Notes: a model not told the origin generated them from the sequence alone. DNA of 64,000 nucleotides from an uncultured Bacteroidales bacterium (GCA_903875045.1 CAIQUS010000035.1:1-64000); one strand, 5' to 3'. Counted from the stretch's first letter, positions 16,356 through 26,741 are shown. Program-made: numbers and translations.

Positions 16356-18551
16356 ATGGTCAAAATCCTTGCAATCGATAATAACAGCGACAATCTGGTT
16401 GTACTCCATGCTATACTCACCTCCTCTTTTCCTGATATTGTCTATAGCTCCGCCAACTCAGGGTTGACGGGCATTGATAAGGCCAGGTCGGAACAACCTG
16501 ACTTGATCCTGCTTGATCTTTTCATGCCTGAAGTGGATGGGTTTGAGACCTGCCGGCTGATCAAAGGGGATCCTGCCCTGCAACGCATACCTGTTATTAT
16601 TTTAACTGCCGAAAAAACAGATGCATCCAGCCGGATCCGGGCACTACAAATGGGGGCCGATTCATTTTTGTCCAAGCCGATCGTTGAGGCGGAGTTGATT
16701 GCGTTGGTCTCGACGATGATCAGGATAAAAAAGTCCGAGGATATGATTCGCAAGGAGAAGCAATTACTGGAACTCGCGGTGGAAGAGAGAACCAATGCCC
16801 TTCAATTGCAGCTGGAGGAATTGAAAAGGACTGACCTGGAACTCAAAAAATCTTATGAGGATCTTGAAACAACCAAGCGGGCAACCTTAAACCTGATGGA
16901 GGACCTGAAGGCGGAAGTTGATCAGCGAAAGCGCTCGGAGGAGACATTAAAGGAGAGCCAGAAAAAAATCATGGAACTTTCAATCCTGTTCCGTTCCATC
17001 AGCGACAACATGACCGGCATGCTTTGGGCCAAAGACATGGAAAAGAGGTTCATCTTTGCAAATAAATCGGTTTGTGAAAATCTGTTGATGGCAAAAGACA
17101 CAGAAGAACCTGTTGGAAAGGGTGATATGTTTTTTGCCGTCAGGCAACGTGAATTACACCCCGATAATCCTCAGTGGTTTACTTTCGGTGAGCTTTGCAT
17201 TGATTCTGATCAGATTGTGCTCAGTTCAGGCAAACCCGCACAATTTGATGAATTTGGCAATGTCAACGGCAAATTTCTTTTTCTTGATGTACGAAAATCA
17301 CCCTTGTACGACAGCAATGGCCAGATGATCGGAACAGTTGGCAGTGCCCAGGATATTACCACTGAGCGTGAAATAACAAAACAACTGGCACTGAGTGAGC
17401 AACAAATTTCTACCCTTGTTAGTAACCTGCCAGGGATGGTTTACCGCCGTTTGAACCACCGCGATTCTTCCATGTTGTTTGTCAGTGACGGGTGCTTGTC
17501 TTTAACCGGATACCAGCCGGAGGATTTTGTCGACCGTAAATCTGTGGTATTCAATAATATTATAGTCGAAGAGTATAGGCAAACTGTTTGGGATTCATGG
17601 CAGAATGCACTGGCAAAAGGTGAAATGTACGAAGGTGAATACCCGATAATTACTGCAACCGGAGAGGTGAAATGGGTTTGGGAACGGGGTCGGGGGATTT
17701 TCGGGGATGGGGGAGAAGAACCATATCTTGAGGGTTACATTGAAGATATTTCCGATCGCCGGGCTGCTCAGGAAGCCATCAAAAAACTAAATGCCGAACT
17801 GGAACAACGTGTGCTGGAGCGCACAGCGCAATTGGAAGCATCAAACCAGAGCCTGGCAGCATCAAACAAGGAGTTGGAGGCCTTTTCCTATTCTGTTTCC
17901 CACGACTTAAGGGCACCATTGCGGGCGATCGATGGGTTTACACGTATCCTTTTTGAAGATTATCTGCCCTTGTTTGATGAAGAAGGAAAGCGCGTGTGTT
18001 CGGTAATCAAGGAAAATGCAATCCGAATGGGTCAGCTCATCGATGATCTTCTTGCATTGTCGCGTCTCAACCGGACCGACATGATACTCAACATGATCAA
18101 TATGGATAATCTCACAAGGATTATCTTTTCTGAAATTACAAGCCCGGAGGAAAAGCAACGGATAAACTTTACGCTGTCTGAAATTCATCCTGCTTTGGGC
18201 GACCATGTGCTCGTCAGGCAGGTGTTGGTTAACTTGCTTGGCAATGCTGTAAAGTTTTCATCTAATCGGGAAAAGTCTGAAATTACTGTTTCATCCGAAA
18301 AGAAAAATGACATGGTGGTTTACTGTGTCAGCGACAATGGGGCAGGCTTCGATATGAAATATTCTGATAAACTGTTCGGGGCCTTTCAGCGTCTTCACAG
18401 TGTGAAAGAGTTCGATGGGACCGGGATCGGGTTGGCCATTGTTCAGCGGATCATTCACAGGCATGGCGGACAAGTATCGGCATACGGAGAGGTTGGCAAA
18501 GGTGCCTCATTCTATTTTTCACTACCTTTGAAAGCTGAAAGCAAGGAATAA
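16356..18551 (+). CDS. REC-PAS-PAS hybrid sensor histidine kinase
   Basis: 731-residue soluble kinase. I start it at ATG 16356, where the receiver fold begins (MVKILAIDNNSDN); the upstream in-frame TTG would add 39 non-domain residues. Order: N-terminal receiver with phospho-acceptor Asp54 (ILLDLFMPEVDG), a coiled coil (~125-210), PAS (~215-345), PAS with PAC (~350-470), a second coiled coil, phytochrome-type HisKA with phospho-His516 (YSVSHDLRAPLRAIDGF) and HATPase with N box NLLGNAVKFS, G1 DNGAGF and G2 GTGIGLA. It is a complete, apparently active kinase whose own input can be set by phosphorylation of its REC domain. It is encoded just before a matching Rcp-type regulator and just after three kinase-less sensors. 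Confidence 0.92.
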   Translation: MVKILAIDNNSDNLVVLHAILTSSFPDIVYSSANSGLTGIDKARSEQPDLILLDLFMPEVDGFETCRLIKGDPALQRIPVIILTAEKTDASSRIRALQMGADSFLSKPIVEAELIALVSTMIRIKKSEDMIRKEKQLLELAVEERTNALQLQLEELKRTDLELKKSYEDLETTKRATLNLMEDLKAEVDQRKRSEETLKESQKKIMELSILFRSISDNMTGMLWAKDMEKRFIFANKSVCENLLMAKDTEEPVGKGDMFFAVRQRELHPDNPQWFTFGELCIDSDQIVLSSGKPAQFDEFGNVNGKFLFLDVRKSPLYDSNGQMIGTVGSAQDITTEREITKQLALSEQQISTLVSNLPGMVYRRLNHRDSSMLFVSDGCLSLTGYQPEDFVDRKSVVFNNIIVEEYRQTVWDSWQNALAKGEMYEGEYPIITATGEVKWVWERGRGIFGDGGEEPYLEGYIEDISDRRAAQEAIKKLNAELEQRVLERTAQLEASNQSLAASNKELEAFSYSVSHDLRAPLRAIDGFTRILFEDYLPLFDEEGKRVCSVIKENAIRMGQLIDDLLALSRLNRTDMILNMINMDNLTRIIFSEITSPEEKQRINFTLSEIHPALGDHVLVRQVLVNLLGNAVKFSSNREKSEITVSSEKKNDMVVYCVSDNGAGFDMKYSDKLFGAFQRLHSVKEFDGTGIGLAIVQRIIHRHGGQVSAYGEVGKGASFYFSLPLKAESKE

Positions 18552-18572
18552 ACCAGTATTATCCCTTTACCA

Positions 18573-19040
18573 ATGAGTACAAATGCTATGAAAATATTTG
18601 ATCCTGTTGATATATTGATTGTGGAGGATAATTCAAGCGATGCCGAATTGACCATCAGGGCGTTGAAGAAAAGCAACCTCGCAAACCATATATTTGTTGC
18701 GGAAAACGGAGAAGAAGCACTCGATTTCATTTTCAGTCGCGGACACTTTTCGGAACGTGATAAATCAAAAACACTCAAGGTTATTTTCCTTGATCTGAAA
18801 CTCCCGAAAATCAGCGGTTTAGAGGTTCTCAAAGCAGTTAAGGCCAATGAATCGACCAGGATGCTTCCGGTGGTTATCATCACCTCCTCCAAAGAAGATC
18901 CGGATATCAAAGAAGCTTATGCACTGGGCGCAAACAGTTATGTCGTAAAACCTGTTGATTTTGAATCATTTATTCATGCAATTAACACTACCGGACTATA
19001 CTGGTTGCTGATAAATATTCCACCAAATGTGAATGGATAA
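18573..19040 (+). CDS. Rcp1-like single-domain response regulator
   Basis: 155-residue stand-alone receiver of the Rcp1 type that commonly partners phytochrome-like kinases: IVEDNSSDAELTIRAL at the N-terminus (acidic pocket), phospho-acceptor Asp74 in FLDLKLPKISG, conserved Thr/Ser in VIITSS and Lys in VVKPVDF. No DNA-binding or enzymatic output domain follows, so it would act by protein contact or as a phosphotransfer step. It starts 21 bp after the histidine kinase gene and is probably co-transcribed with it; the HisKA type of that kinase fits this pairing. Confidence 0.92.
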   Translation: MSTNAMKIFDPVDILIVEDNSSDAELTIRALKKSNLANHIFVAENGEEALDFIFSRGHFSERDKSKTLKVIFLDLKLPKISGLEVLKAVKANESTRMLPVVIITSSKEDPDIKEAYALGANSYVVKPVDFESFIHAINTTGLYWLLINIPPNVNG

Positions 19041-19049
19041 CCGACTTGT

Positions 19050-20288
19050 ATGACTATGACCGACAATAAAGTATTGAAAATCACAGAGCACGTTAGCTGG
19101 GTTGGGGTTCTTGATCACGACATCGTAACTTTTGATGTGGTGATGGAGACCAAAGAAGGAACCACCTACAACTCCTATTTTATTGATGCTGCAAAAAAAA
19201 CCGTGGTTGAAACGGTTAAGGAGAAATTCTGGGATACCTATCTCACGAAACTCACCTCTGTGGTAAACCCCGAAGAAATTGAATACATCGTTCTGAACCA
19301 CACGGAACCAGATCATTCGGGCTGTTTATCCCGGCTGCTTGAAATTGCTCCCCGGGCAAAGGTGGTCGGCAGTGGCAACGCCATCCGTTACCTGAGGGAT
19401 TTGCTTGGCTTTGAATTTCCGCATCTGATAGTCAAAGATGGACAAACCCTCGACCTTGGCAATAAAACCCTGCAGTTTGTGGCGGCAGCAAATCTGCACT
19501 GGCCCGATTCGATTATGACTTACCTGCAGGAGGATAAACTGTTATTCACCTGTGATATTTTTGGTGAACATTATTGCCATGATGGGATATTTGATGATGC
19601 TGTCGGCGATTTTGACCAATCCTTCCGGTACTATTTTGATGTCATCATGAAGCCTTACAGCCGGTTTATGTTGCAGGCCATCGAAAGGATAAAACCACTC
19701 GACATATCTGCTATTTTGCCAGGTCACGGGGTCATATTGCGGAAGTTCTGGAGGAAATATGTAAACCTTTCCGAGCATTATGCGCACGAAGCGTTGAACG
19801 GACAAAAACCCAACCGTGTTTTCCTGGGATATGTATCCGCCTACCAGAATACCGGAATCATTGCAGGCATGATCGCCAGGGGAATTAAAGAAGCCGGTAA
19901 CTTAGAGGTTGATTTTTGTGACATCGAAAAGATGTCACCCGATATGATCGAACAAAAAATCAGCCAGGCCTCTGCCATTGTCCTGGGATGCCCGACTTTT
20001 AGCCAGAACATCCTGTTGCCCATCTATCAGGTGTTTGCCCTGATCAATCCGATCCGTGACCGGAATAAACTGGCGGCGGCATTCGGCTCTTATGGATGGA
20101 GCGGGGAGGGGGCGAAAATCATGACCTCTGCCATGAGTAATCTGAAACTCAAAGTGATCGATGAAGGGTTGATGGTCAAATTTACTCCCCACAGTGAAAT
20201 GCAGGAGAAATGCGTGGACTATGGCAGGAAATTCGGCAGGCAAATGCTTGCCGGAATCAAGGAGGTTTCGGCTCAAAATGAACAATAA
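19050..20288 (+). CDS. Flavodiiron protein (FprA/NorV-type oxygen or NO reductase)
   Basis: 412-residue A-type flavoprotein. The N-terminal metallo-beta-lactamase-like domain (~1-250) has the diiron ligands of the family: His84, Glu86, Asp88 and His89 in HTEPDH, with later His in NLHWPDS and LPGHG. The C-terminal flavodoxin domain (~258-400) binds FMN (GYVSAYQNTG, VLGCPTFSQN, FGSYGWSG). These cytoplasmic enzymes reduce O2 to water or NO to N2O and protect anaerobes; the electron donor (rubredoxin or similar) is not encoded nearby. It begins 10 bp after the response regulator gene, so the two may share a transcript. A role in oxygen or NO defence of an anaerobe or microaerophile is well supported; the preferred substrate cannot be read from sequence. 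Confidence 0.93.
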   Translation: MTMTDNKVLKITEHVSWVGVLDHDIVTFDVVMETKEGTTYNSYFIDAAKKTVVETVKEKFWDTYLTKLTSVVNPEEIEYIVLNHTEPDHSGCLSRLLEIAPRAKVVGSGNAIRYLRDLLGFEFPHLIVKDGQTLDLGNKTLQFVAAANLHWPDSIMTYLQEDKLLFTCDIFGEHYCHDGIFDDAVGDFDQSFRYYFDVIMKPYSRFMLQAIERIKPLDISAILPGHGVILRKFWRKYVNLSEHYAHEALNGQKPNRVFLGYVSAYQNTGIIAGMIARGIKEAGNLEVDFCDIEKMSPDMIEQKISQASAIVLGCPTFSQNILLPIYQVFALINPIRDRNKLAAAFGSYGWSGEGAKIMTSAMSNLKLKVIDEGLMVKFTPHSEMQEKCVDYGRKFGRQMLAGIKEVSAQNEQ

Positions 20289-20331
20289 ATTTGCAATTTT
20301 ACAGTTTAATTTCTTTTAAAGTAAACCACTT

Positions 20332-21183
20332 TTGGCGAAGTTTAACAGATATTCCTCCTTTTTCGGACTGCTCGTCCTCTCAGGGCTGTTTACTTTGACC
20401 TCATGCCTGCCCGAACGCAAAGTGGCAAAAACCTTTATCGAGTCGCAAAATATGATCAGTTTACTGGTCAACCCACCCGGGTTTATCTATAAATATAATC
20501 ATAAAGGCGAGGCGATTGAAGGATTTGATTCACTTTCGGCACAACAGCAGGATTCTGCCCTTTGGGGGCAAAGCAAGTATATCCAGTTTATCAATGACAG
20601 TGTGCTTCTTGAAAACTATATGAACACATTCATTGATGAGTTGCGTTTGCTCGGGTTTAATGTTTACCTCAACAGTACCATCGATTCATTTATAACAGAA
20701 AAACATCAATCGTACATCGTTGACATAGCCCAGTTGCAACTGGATGAGTATTATTATCCATTGCGCGATGAAGATGCGTTTCTCGATACCATTTATTATA
20801 AACAATTCAATCTGAACGCGGTCGACTTCAGTTGCTGGTTTGATTTGAGTAAGGCAGGCAGCGAAAATCCCAGGAAAACCTTGCTGTATGGCACGAATAC
20901 AGCCTACGATACCTTTGATGGCCGCTTTTTCAATGATCCGTTTTCGGGCATGGTGAGATATAAATATACCATCGATTCATTGAAAACCAAGGATGTGTAT
21001 GAGATGGGAACCTACCTGGGGAAAAAGCACGCCGGATATCTGTATGATTTCTTTATGAACCAGTACATTGCGAAACACCTGCCTGAAGGAATCAAAATGG
21101 AGGATTATTACCACTATAACCGCCCCAGGAAAAGTATTGTATCCGCTTACGAAGACCGTTTTGAAATCCTCGGAACAAAATAA
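20332..21183 (+). CDS. Conserved-looking lipoprotein of unknown function
   Basis: 283-residue predicted lipoprotein. The signal segment has a lipobox-like end (LFTLTSC, Cys at residue ~25), so the mature protein would be anchored in the outer or inner membrane. No ATG is available before the signal, so the start is TTG at 20332. The mature part is rich in Tyr, Asp and Phe and shows no domain I recognise; it has repeated aromatic motifs such as YYPLRDEDAFLDTIYYKQF. It lies between the flavodiiron gene and the convergent tsaD. The role is unknown. Confidence 0.7.
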   Translation: MAKFNRYSSFFGLLVLSGLFTLTSCLPERKVAKTFIESQNMISLLVNPPGFIYKYNHKGEAIEGFDSLSAQQQDSALWGQSKYIQFINDSVLLENYMNTFIDELRLLGFNVYLNSTIDSFITEKHQSYIVDIAQLQLDEYYYPLRDEDAFLDTIYYKQFNLNAVDFSCWFDLSKAGSENPRKTLLYGTNTAYDTFDGRFFNDPFSGMVRYKYTIDSLKTKDVYEMGTYLGKKHAGYLYDFFMNQYIAKHLPEGIKMEDYYHYNRPRKSIVSAYEDRFEILGTK

Positions 21184-21187
21184 TCCC

Positions 21188-21227
21188 GTCCACTCGCCCA
21201 CTTGTCCACTCGTCCACTCGTCCACCC
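21188..21227. repeat. 8-bp tandem repeat (GTCCACTC x5)
   Basis: Five 8-bp units (GTCCACTC, GCCCACTT, GTCCACTC, GTCCACTC, GTCCACCC) fill almost the whole 46-bp gap between the stop codons of the convergent lipoprotein and tsaD genes. Confidence 0.9.
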
Positions 21228-21229
21228 TT

Positions 21230-22267
21230 TTACCCCTGCGCCCTTGCATACGCCGTAACCCCCTGGCTTCCAAAATCACCTTTCAGAAATTTAAAATATC
21301 CCGCAACCGCGATCATGGCTGCATTGTCGGTGGAGTATTGCAGTGGCGGAATGAAGATATTCCATCCACGCTGATCGCGGGCCTGCTCAAGCGCCTTACG
21401 AAGCCCTGAATTAGCCGAAACCCCGCCGGCAATGGCCACATCAGCCCATCCCCGGGTTTCAGCTTCTCTTTTCTGTTCCATCGCCAGGGCCAGTTTCGAC
21501 ATGAGCATCTCTACAATAGTGGCCTGGATGGAAGCGCAAAGGTCATTCTTGTGTTTTTCTATGAAATCGGGATCTTTTTTCAGTTCATCGCGCAAAAAAT
21601 AAAGGAAGGAGGTTTTTAATCCGCTGAAACTGAAATTAAGCCCGGGAATATTGGGCTTTGAAAATGTAAAACGTTTCGGATCACCAAGTTGTGCTAGTTT
21701 GTCGATCATCGGTCCACCAGGATATGGTAAACCCATTATTTTGGCTGATTTGTCAAAGGCTTCACCTGCAGCATCGTCAATGGTTTGACCGATGATTTCC
21801 ATGTCGAAATAATCACGTATCCATACGAATTGTGTATGTCCGCCGGAAACCGTCAGACATAAAAACGGAAATGCCGGGACAGGATTTGTGCGATCCTCAT
21901 TTCTGATAAAATGGCTCAGGATATGCGCTTGCAGATGATCCACCACAATAAGCGGGATATTCAACCCAAGCGAAAGGGCTTTGGCAAACGATGTACCGAC
22001 AAGGAGTGATCCAAGGAGTCCCGGTCCTTGCGTAAATGCAATGGCAGAAAGTTGATTTTTACCTATATTTGCCTTTTGTATGGCTGTTTCAATAACAGGG
22101 ACAATATTTTGCTGATGGGCGCGTGAAGCCAGTTCGGGGACAACACCCCCGAAATTTCTGTGAACATCCTGATTGGCAGTTATATTTGAAAGAATAACGT
22201 CATCCCTGATAATGGCCGCAGATGTGTCGTCACACGAAGATTCGATGCCTAGAATATAGTGTTGCAT
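21230..22267 (-). CDS. tsaD: tRNA N6-threonylcarbamoyladenosine transferase TsaD
   Basis: 345-residue essential enzyme that transfers the threonylcarbamoyl group to A37 of tRNAs reading ANN codons, working with TsaB and TsaE. Signature segments are all present: ILGIESSCDDTS at the N-terminus, metal-binding HLQAHILSH, and the ASKHA nucleotide-binding motifs SGGHTQ, DDAAGEAFDK and GGVSANSGLR. I start it at MQHYILGIESS (22267); the frame extends seven codons upstream, but the family starts here. Length is normal. tsaB and tsaE are not in the window. It is divergent from the TamB-like gene. Confidence 0.97.
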   Translation of the reverse strand: MQHYILGIESSCDDTSAAIIRDDVILSNITANQDVHRNFGGVVPELASRAHQQNIVPVIETAIQKANIGKNQLSAIAFTQGPGLLGSLLVGTSFAKALSLGLNIPLIVVDHLQAHILSHFIRNEDRTNPVPAFPFLCLTVSGGHTQFVWIRDYFDMEIIGQTIDDAAGEAFDKSAKIMGLPYPGGPMIDKLAQLGDPKRFTFSKPNIPGLNFSFSGLKTSFLYFLRDELKKDPDFIEKHKNDLCASIQATIVEMLMSKLALAMEQKREAETRGWADVAIAGGVSANSGLRKALEQARDQRGWNIFIPPLQYSTDNAAMIAVAGYFKFLKGDFGSQGVTAYARAQG

Positions 22268-22276
22268 AAGTAAACG

Positions 22277-22284
22277 CAAAATTA
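22277..22284 (-). promoter_or_regulatory. -7 promoter box (TAATTTTG) for tsaD
   Basis: On the minus strand the sequence reads TAATTTTG, matching TAnnTTTG, 9 bp upstream of the tsaD ATG. This implies a very short leader. A possible -33 TTTG lies 15 bp further upstream, closer than usual. Confidence 0.4.
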
Positions 22285-22307
22285 CCATAAAAACAGGATC
22301 AAAAATA

Positions 22308-25300
22308 TTGCTTTATTTTATCACAGTGATTTTATCATTGCTGATGACGCTTTACCTGGTTTTCAGAAGCGATGCGGTTCAAACACTGCTGGTTCGTTTG
22401 GCTGCCGATCATTTCTCAAAGGAACTGAAAACGGAAATCAGGATCAGGGGGTTCAATATCTCCCTGAAAAATGGCCTGATGATTGAAGATATTACTGTTC
22501 TCGATCTTCATAAGGAAATTGTTTTTTCAGCGCTTAAGCTTGGAGTGAAACCGGGGTTGATGTCATTTAAAACACGTAAGCTCAACATCAGCAAGGTGTT
22601 TATTGAAAAAGGGAACGTGCAGTTGCTCATCCATCCCGGCGACAGTGTATTGAATTTTCAATTCATCATTGATTATTTTGCATCGAAGGATACCGGAAAA
22701 AAAACAGATACCACTGCCGCAGTCCCCTGGCATATTTCAATTTCATCGGTTAACCTGTCGGATACACGCTTTCATTACCAGGATAAGAATGAAATCCCTG
22801 TTCCTTCAGGGATGGATTATGCCAACATTGATGCCTCAGGAATAAACCTGGAGATTGCCGATGTGACATTTGAAGGGGATTCCATCTGCGCGAACATAAA
22901 GAATCTTGCCGCCCGAGAAAGGAGCGGAATCGTGCTTCACAGCCTCAGTGGTGAATTCAGGGTTGGCCCTAAATTTTTAAAGGCACATCACCTTAAAATC
23001 CTGACCGACCATTCTCAGTTATCACTTAATTTTGATTTTTTGTATGACCACTGGGGGGCTTACAACGATTTTCTGACGGAGGTAGTCATTCATGCCGATA
23101 TAGAACCTTCCGACCTTGACCTTCAGGATATCGGCTATTTTGCATCGGAGCTTTCGGTGATGAAAGACAAGATCCGGCTTTCTGGCAACATCAGGGGTAC
23201 CGTGAGTAATTTCAAAGCACGCGATCTGAAATTTGCTTTTGGCAAGAATACCCTTTTTCATGGGGACATCAGCGCCCTGGGCTTGCCGGATGTGGAGGAA
23301 ACATTCATTGATTTTAATGTTAAAACGATGAATACCACCAAGGAGGATATCGAAGCTTTGCTAATTCCGGGCGATCTGCGTCATCTTGAATTGCCTGCCA
23401 TATTATCCAATCTGGAGGTTGTGGGCCTCAAAGGCACTTTCACCGGTTTTTACAACGATTTTGTGGCCAACATCAGGGTAAATACAAACATCGGGAATGT
23501 GACAGCCGATCTGGCATTGAAAAAACCGAAGAACGGTCAGAAGATTGGTTATACCGGACAATTGAGTGTTGGCAGGTTTGATGTAGGAAAACTGACCGGA
23601 AATAAAGATATTGTTGGCAAAGTTACCTTCCGGGCAGATCTGAACGGCAAAGGGTTTAGCCTGAATGACGCCAATCTTTCCATGAATGTTCAGATCGATT
23701 CTGCGTTCCTGAATGACTATAATTATACGGGAGTGAATGTGACGGGTTCACTGGTTGATAAAAAATTCAATGGGATCCTGCGGGTGGATGATCCTAATCT
23801 CAGCCTTGATTTCAAGGGATTGATTGACTTGAGTGATTCCATACCGGATTTTGATTTTTCGGCTCAAATTCACCGGGCCCAATTATTTGACCTGAACCTT
23901 TTAAAACGTGATTCGGTTGAAAATCTCTCAACCAACCTGAAAGTGAACTTTAAGGGAAGTAACCTTGACAACATCGACGGGTCAATCAAAATCGATAAGA
24001 GTGTCTATTCTGAGGGCAATAAGCAGATTACCATGGATAATCTTTCATTGCTGACAAGGCAGGATACTGCATCGGGAAAAAGTTACCATCTGCAATCTGA
24101 TTTCGTCGATGCAGATATAACCGGCGATTTTTCATTTCAGGCACTTATTCCATCTTTGAGTACCTTCATCCAAAATTATCTGGCTTCATTCAGCCTGAAT
24201 GATTCATTGATTGCTTTAAGCCTCCACCAATCGAACCAGAAAATGAATTACGAGGTAAGGTTTAAGCAGTCGGATGAGATTACCAATGTTTTTTTGCCGT
24301 TCCTCAGGATTGCCCCCAATTCAATCTTCAATGGTTATTACAATGAAGAAAAGGGAACAATTGTGATGAAGGGTAAATCGCCGGCGATTTATATCAACAA
24401 CATCGAGCTGTCCGATTGGTACCTTGATGCAGAAAATAAGTTTGATGATCTTTCGATCCGGTCAGGCTCGGCACATGTTTACCTGAAAAAGGCCACTAAA
24501 AAAGATTCCCTGGAAGTCAAGGTTGACTCATTTCAGCTTATTTCCAATATCAGGCACGACAGCATACAATACAGGGTAACATGGATGGCCTACGCAAAGC
24601 CAAGCGAATTCGCCGGTTTTGCGAGTTTCAGGCAAAGTCCGGTGATAGAATTGAAATTCAGGCAATTCAATGTCTTTTTAAATGAAAAATACTGGACTGT
24701 CGACCCGGCAAACATGGTCAAGGTTGATACATCCTCGGTCAAAGTATCGAATCTCTCCTTTTTCTCGGGCGACCAGTACCTGAAAATAAATGGCGATCTG
24801 TCCGTTTCCTCCCGGGATACACTGAATGTTGCTTTTAATAAGGTGGATATCTCTAAAATCGATCAGTTGCTGGGCAGTAACGTGGTCGACGTTGACGGAT
24901 GGCTGAGCGGTAACTTCAAAATCGCAAAACCTTACACAGATATTATCATCATGTCGGATCTGCGTATCCTGAAGTTTAAATTCAATAAAGAGTTGCTCGG
25001 AGATGCCACTTTTAAAGTGAAATTTGATGCAGCAGCTGCGCAATTTGATGTGTTGTCGCAAATTTATTATACAGGGAATGTGGGAACCAACATGCCATTT
25101 TCTCTCAAGGGAAGTTATTATATGGATAAAAAAAATCCGCATTTTGATTTTGACCTTTCATTGAAAAACCTCAATCTGAAAATGCTTGGACCCTTTGTCT
25201 CTGATTTTATGACCGGAGTGAATGGCCTTGCCTCCGGAGATGTGAAAATTAAAGGAACCCTCGACCATCCCGATATCAGGGGACAACTAAAAATGATGCG

Positions 25301-26741
25301 TACTGAATTTAAAATCAACTATCTGAACGTGCCATACTCTTTTGCAGATGTGGTAACGATCGATACCAACGCATTTATTTTCGACAAGATTACCCTGTAC
25401 GATTCACTGGGCCATAAATCGGTTTTGAATGGGAAAATAACCCATCGGAATTTTAACGACCTCAGGCTGGATTTACATGTGGATATGGATGATTTTGCTG
25501 CATTCAGCAATACCCGTGCACAAAACAGTATTTTTTACGGGAATGCCCGGGCTTCGGGCACAGCGAGCATTACCGGTCCCACCGATAATATTAAAATCAC
25601 GGTAAAGGCCACAAACGGGGGCAAAACGCACGTGGTAATTCCTATCGACCTTACACAGTCGGTCGGACAAGCCGATTATATCATTTTTGTAGATCCTGAA
25701 GCCGATTCATTGGAAAAATTAGTGGAAAAGTACCAGGTTAATCCAACCGGGTTGTCCCTTGATCTCGGCTTGCGAATTAACCAGGATGCCGAAGTGGAAG
25801 TTTTCCTGCCCGACCAGTTGGGAAATCTGAAGGCTTCCGGTACCGGGAACCTGCTGATGAGCATGACACCTTCAACTCCGTTCACCCTCTCAGGCATATA
25901 CACATTGTCAAAGGGTTCTTTTCTCTTCCAGTTTAAAAATCTGCTGCGATTGCCTATGTCGATCCAGGGAGGAAGTACAATCAGCTGGACAGGCGATGCG
26001 GCTGATGCAAATATTGCCATGAGTGCTGTATACAAAACAAAAGTTCCGATGAAGGGAATTACAACCAATACTGAGGAGGAGGGGCTCCGTATTCCGGTCG
26101 AATGTGTGATAAGGCTCAAAGGGAAACTGTTGAATCCCGATATCTCTTTTGCCATCAACCTGCCAAATGTTGAAGAGAGCATAAAAAACGAAGTCTATTC
26201 AGCCATCGATACAAACAATGCGACGGTGGTTACCGAGCAAACAATTTATCTGATGGTGATGAATCAGTTCAAACCGGTTGTGGCAAATTCAACTGCCGGG
26301 GTAGATGTGAGTGCCACTTCTATGTCGCTTGTTACCAACCAGATCAACAGTATGCTGTCGCAGATCAGTTCAAATGTGAATGTGAATATGAACTACAAAC
26401 CGGGAACGAGTACCACCCAACAGGAATTTGACGTGGGTGTCTCTACCCAGTTGTTTGATGACCGGTTGCTGATTGAGGGCACGTTTGGCATGAATTCGTA
26501 TAACAGTTCATCAGCCCAGCAGTCTAGTACCATTGTTGGTGATATCAATGTAGAGTACATCCTTACAAAAAACAGGCGCTGGAGGGCACGTGCATTTAAC
26601 CGGACAAACACCCTCAACACCCTGAATAACAATGCACCTTATACCCAGGGAGTCGGGATAAAATTTCAGCGTGATTTTACAAACTTTGGTGAACTCTTTA
26701 AATTTGTCAGGAAAGAAAAAACTGCCAAACCACAGAACTGA
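22308..26741 (+). CDS. TamB-like translocation/assembly module protein (DUF490)
   Basis: 1477-residue protein anchored by one N-terminal transmembrane helix (ITVILSLLMTLYLVF). The long middle is made of repeating beta-strand segments typical of the TamB/AsmA-type lipid-channel fold, and the C-terminal ~450 residues match the TamB domain (GNLLMSMTPSTPFTLSG, YTLSKGSFLFQF, then a C-terminal region with VNVNMNYKPG and FDDRLLIEGTFG). TamB-family proteins bridge the inner and outer membranes and are implicated in phospholipid transport and outer-membrane protein assembly. The start is probably TTG 22308; ATG 22344 would cut into the anchor. No tamA/BamA gene is adjacent. It is divergent from tsaD. 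Confidence 0.88.
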   Translation: MLYFITVILSLLMTLYLVFRSDAVQTLLVRLAADHFSKELKTEIRIRGFNISLKNGLMIEDITVLDLHKEIVFSALKLGVKPGLMSFKTRKLNISKVFIEKGNVQLLIHPGDSVLNFQFIIDYFASKDTGKKTDTTAAVPWHISISSVNLSDTRFHYQDKNEIPVPSGMDYANIDASGINLEIADVTFEGDSICANIKNLAARERSGIVLHSLSGEFRVGPKFLKAHHLKILTDHSQLSLNFDFLYDHWGAYNDFLTEVVIHADIEPSDLDLQDIGYFASELSVMKDKIRLSGNIRGTVSNFKARDLKFAFGKNTLFHGDISALGLPDVEETFIDFNVKTMNTTKEDIEALLIPGDLRHLELPAILSNLEVVGLKGTFTGFYNDFVANIRVNTNIGNVTADLALKKPKNGQKIGYTGQLSVGRFDVGKLTGNKDIVGKVTFRADLNGKGFSLNDANLSMNVQIDSAFLNDYNYTGVNVTGSLVDKKFNGILRVDDPNLSLDFKGLIDLSDSIPDFDFSAQIHRAQLFDLNLLKRDSVENLSTNLKVNFKGSNLDNIDGSIKIDKSVYSEGNKQITMDNLSLLTRQDTASGKSYHLQSDFVDADITGDFSFQALIPSLSTFIQNYLASFSLNDSLIALSLHQSNQKMNYEVRFKQSDEITNVFLPFLRIAPNSIFNGYYNEEKGTIVMKGKSPAIYINNIELSDWYLDAENKFDDLSIRSGSAHVYLKKATKKDSLEVKVDSFQLISNIRHDSIQYRVTWMAYAKPSEFAGFASFRQSPVIELKFRQFNVFLNEKYWTVDPANMVKVDTSSVKVSNLSFFSGDQYLKINGDLSVSSRDTLNVAFNKVDISKIDQLLGSNVVDVDGWLSGNFKIAKPYTDIIIMSDLRILKFKFNKELLGDATFKVKFDAAAAQFDVLSQIYYTGNVGTNMPFSLKGSYYMDKKNPHFDFDLSLKNLNLKMLGPFVSDFMTGVNGLASGDVKIKGTLDHPDIRGQLKMMRTEFKINYLNVPYSFADVVTIDTNAFIFDKITLYDSLGHKSVLNGKITHRNFNDLRLDLHVDMDDFAAFSNTRAQNSIFYGNARASGTASITGPTDNIKITVKATNGGKTHVVIPIDLTQSVGQADYIIFVDPEADSLEKLVEKYQVNPTGLSLDLGLRINQDAEVEVFLPDQLGNLKASGTGNLLMSMTPSTPFTLSGIYTLSKGSFLFQFKNLLRLPMSIQGGSTISWTGDAADANIAMSAVYKTKVPMKGITTNTEEEGLRIPVECVIRLKGKLLNPDISFAINLPNVEESIKNEVYSAIDTNNATVVTEQTIYLMVMNQFKPVVANSTAGVDVSATSMSLVTNQINSMLSQISSNVNVNMNYKPGTSTTQQEFDVGVSTQLFDDRLLIEGTFGMNSYNSSSAQQSSTIVGDINVEYILTKNRRWRARAFNRTNTLNTLNNNAPYTQGVGIKFQRDFTNFGELFKFVRKEKTAKPQN

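Noticed and set aside
25676-26182. 168-codon minus-strand frame in the tamB-like gene
   Set aside because: Antisense to the conserved TamB C-terminal domain; no independent support.
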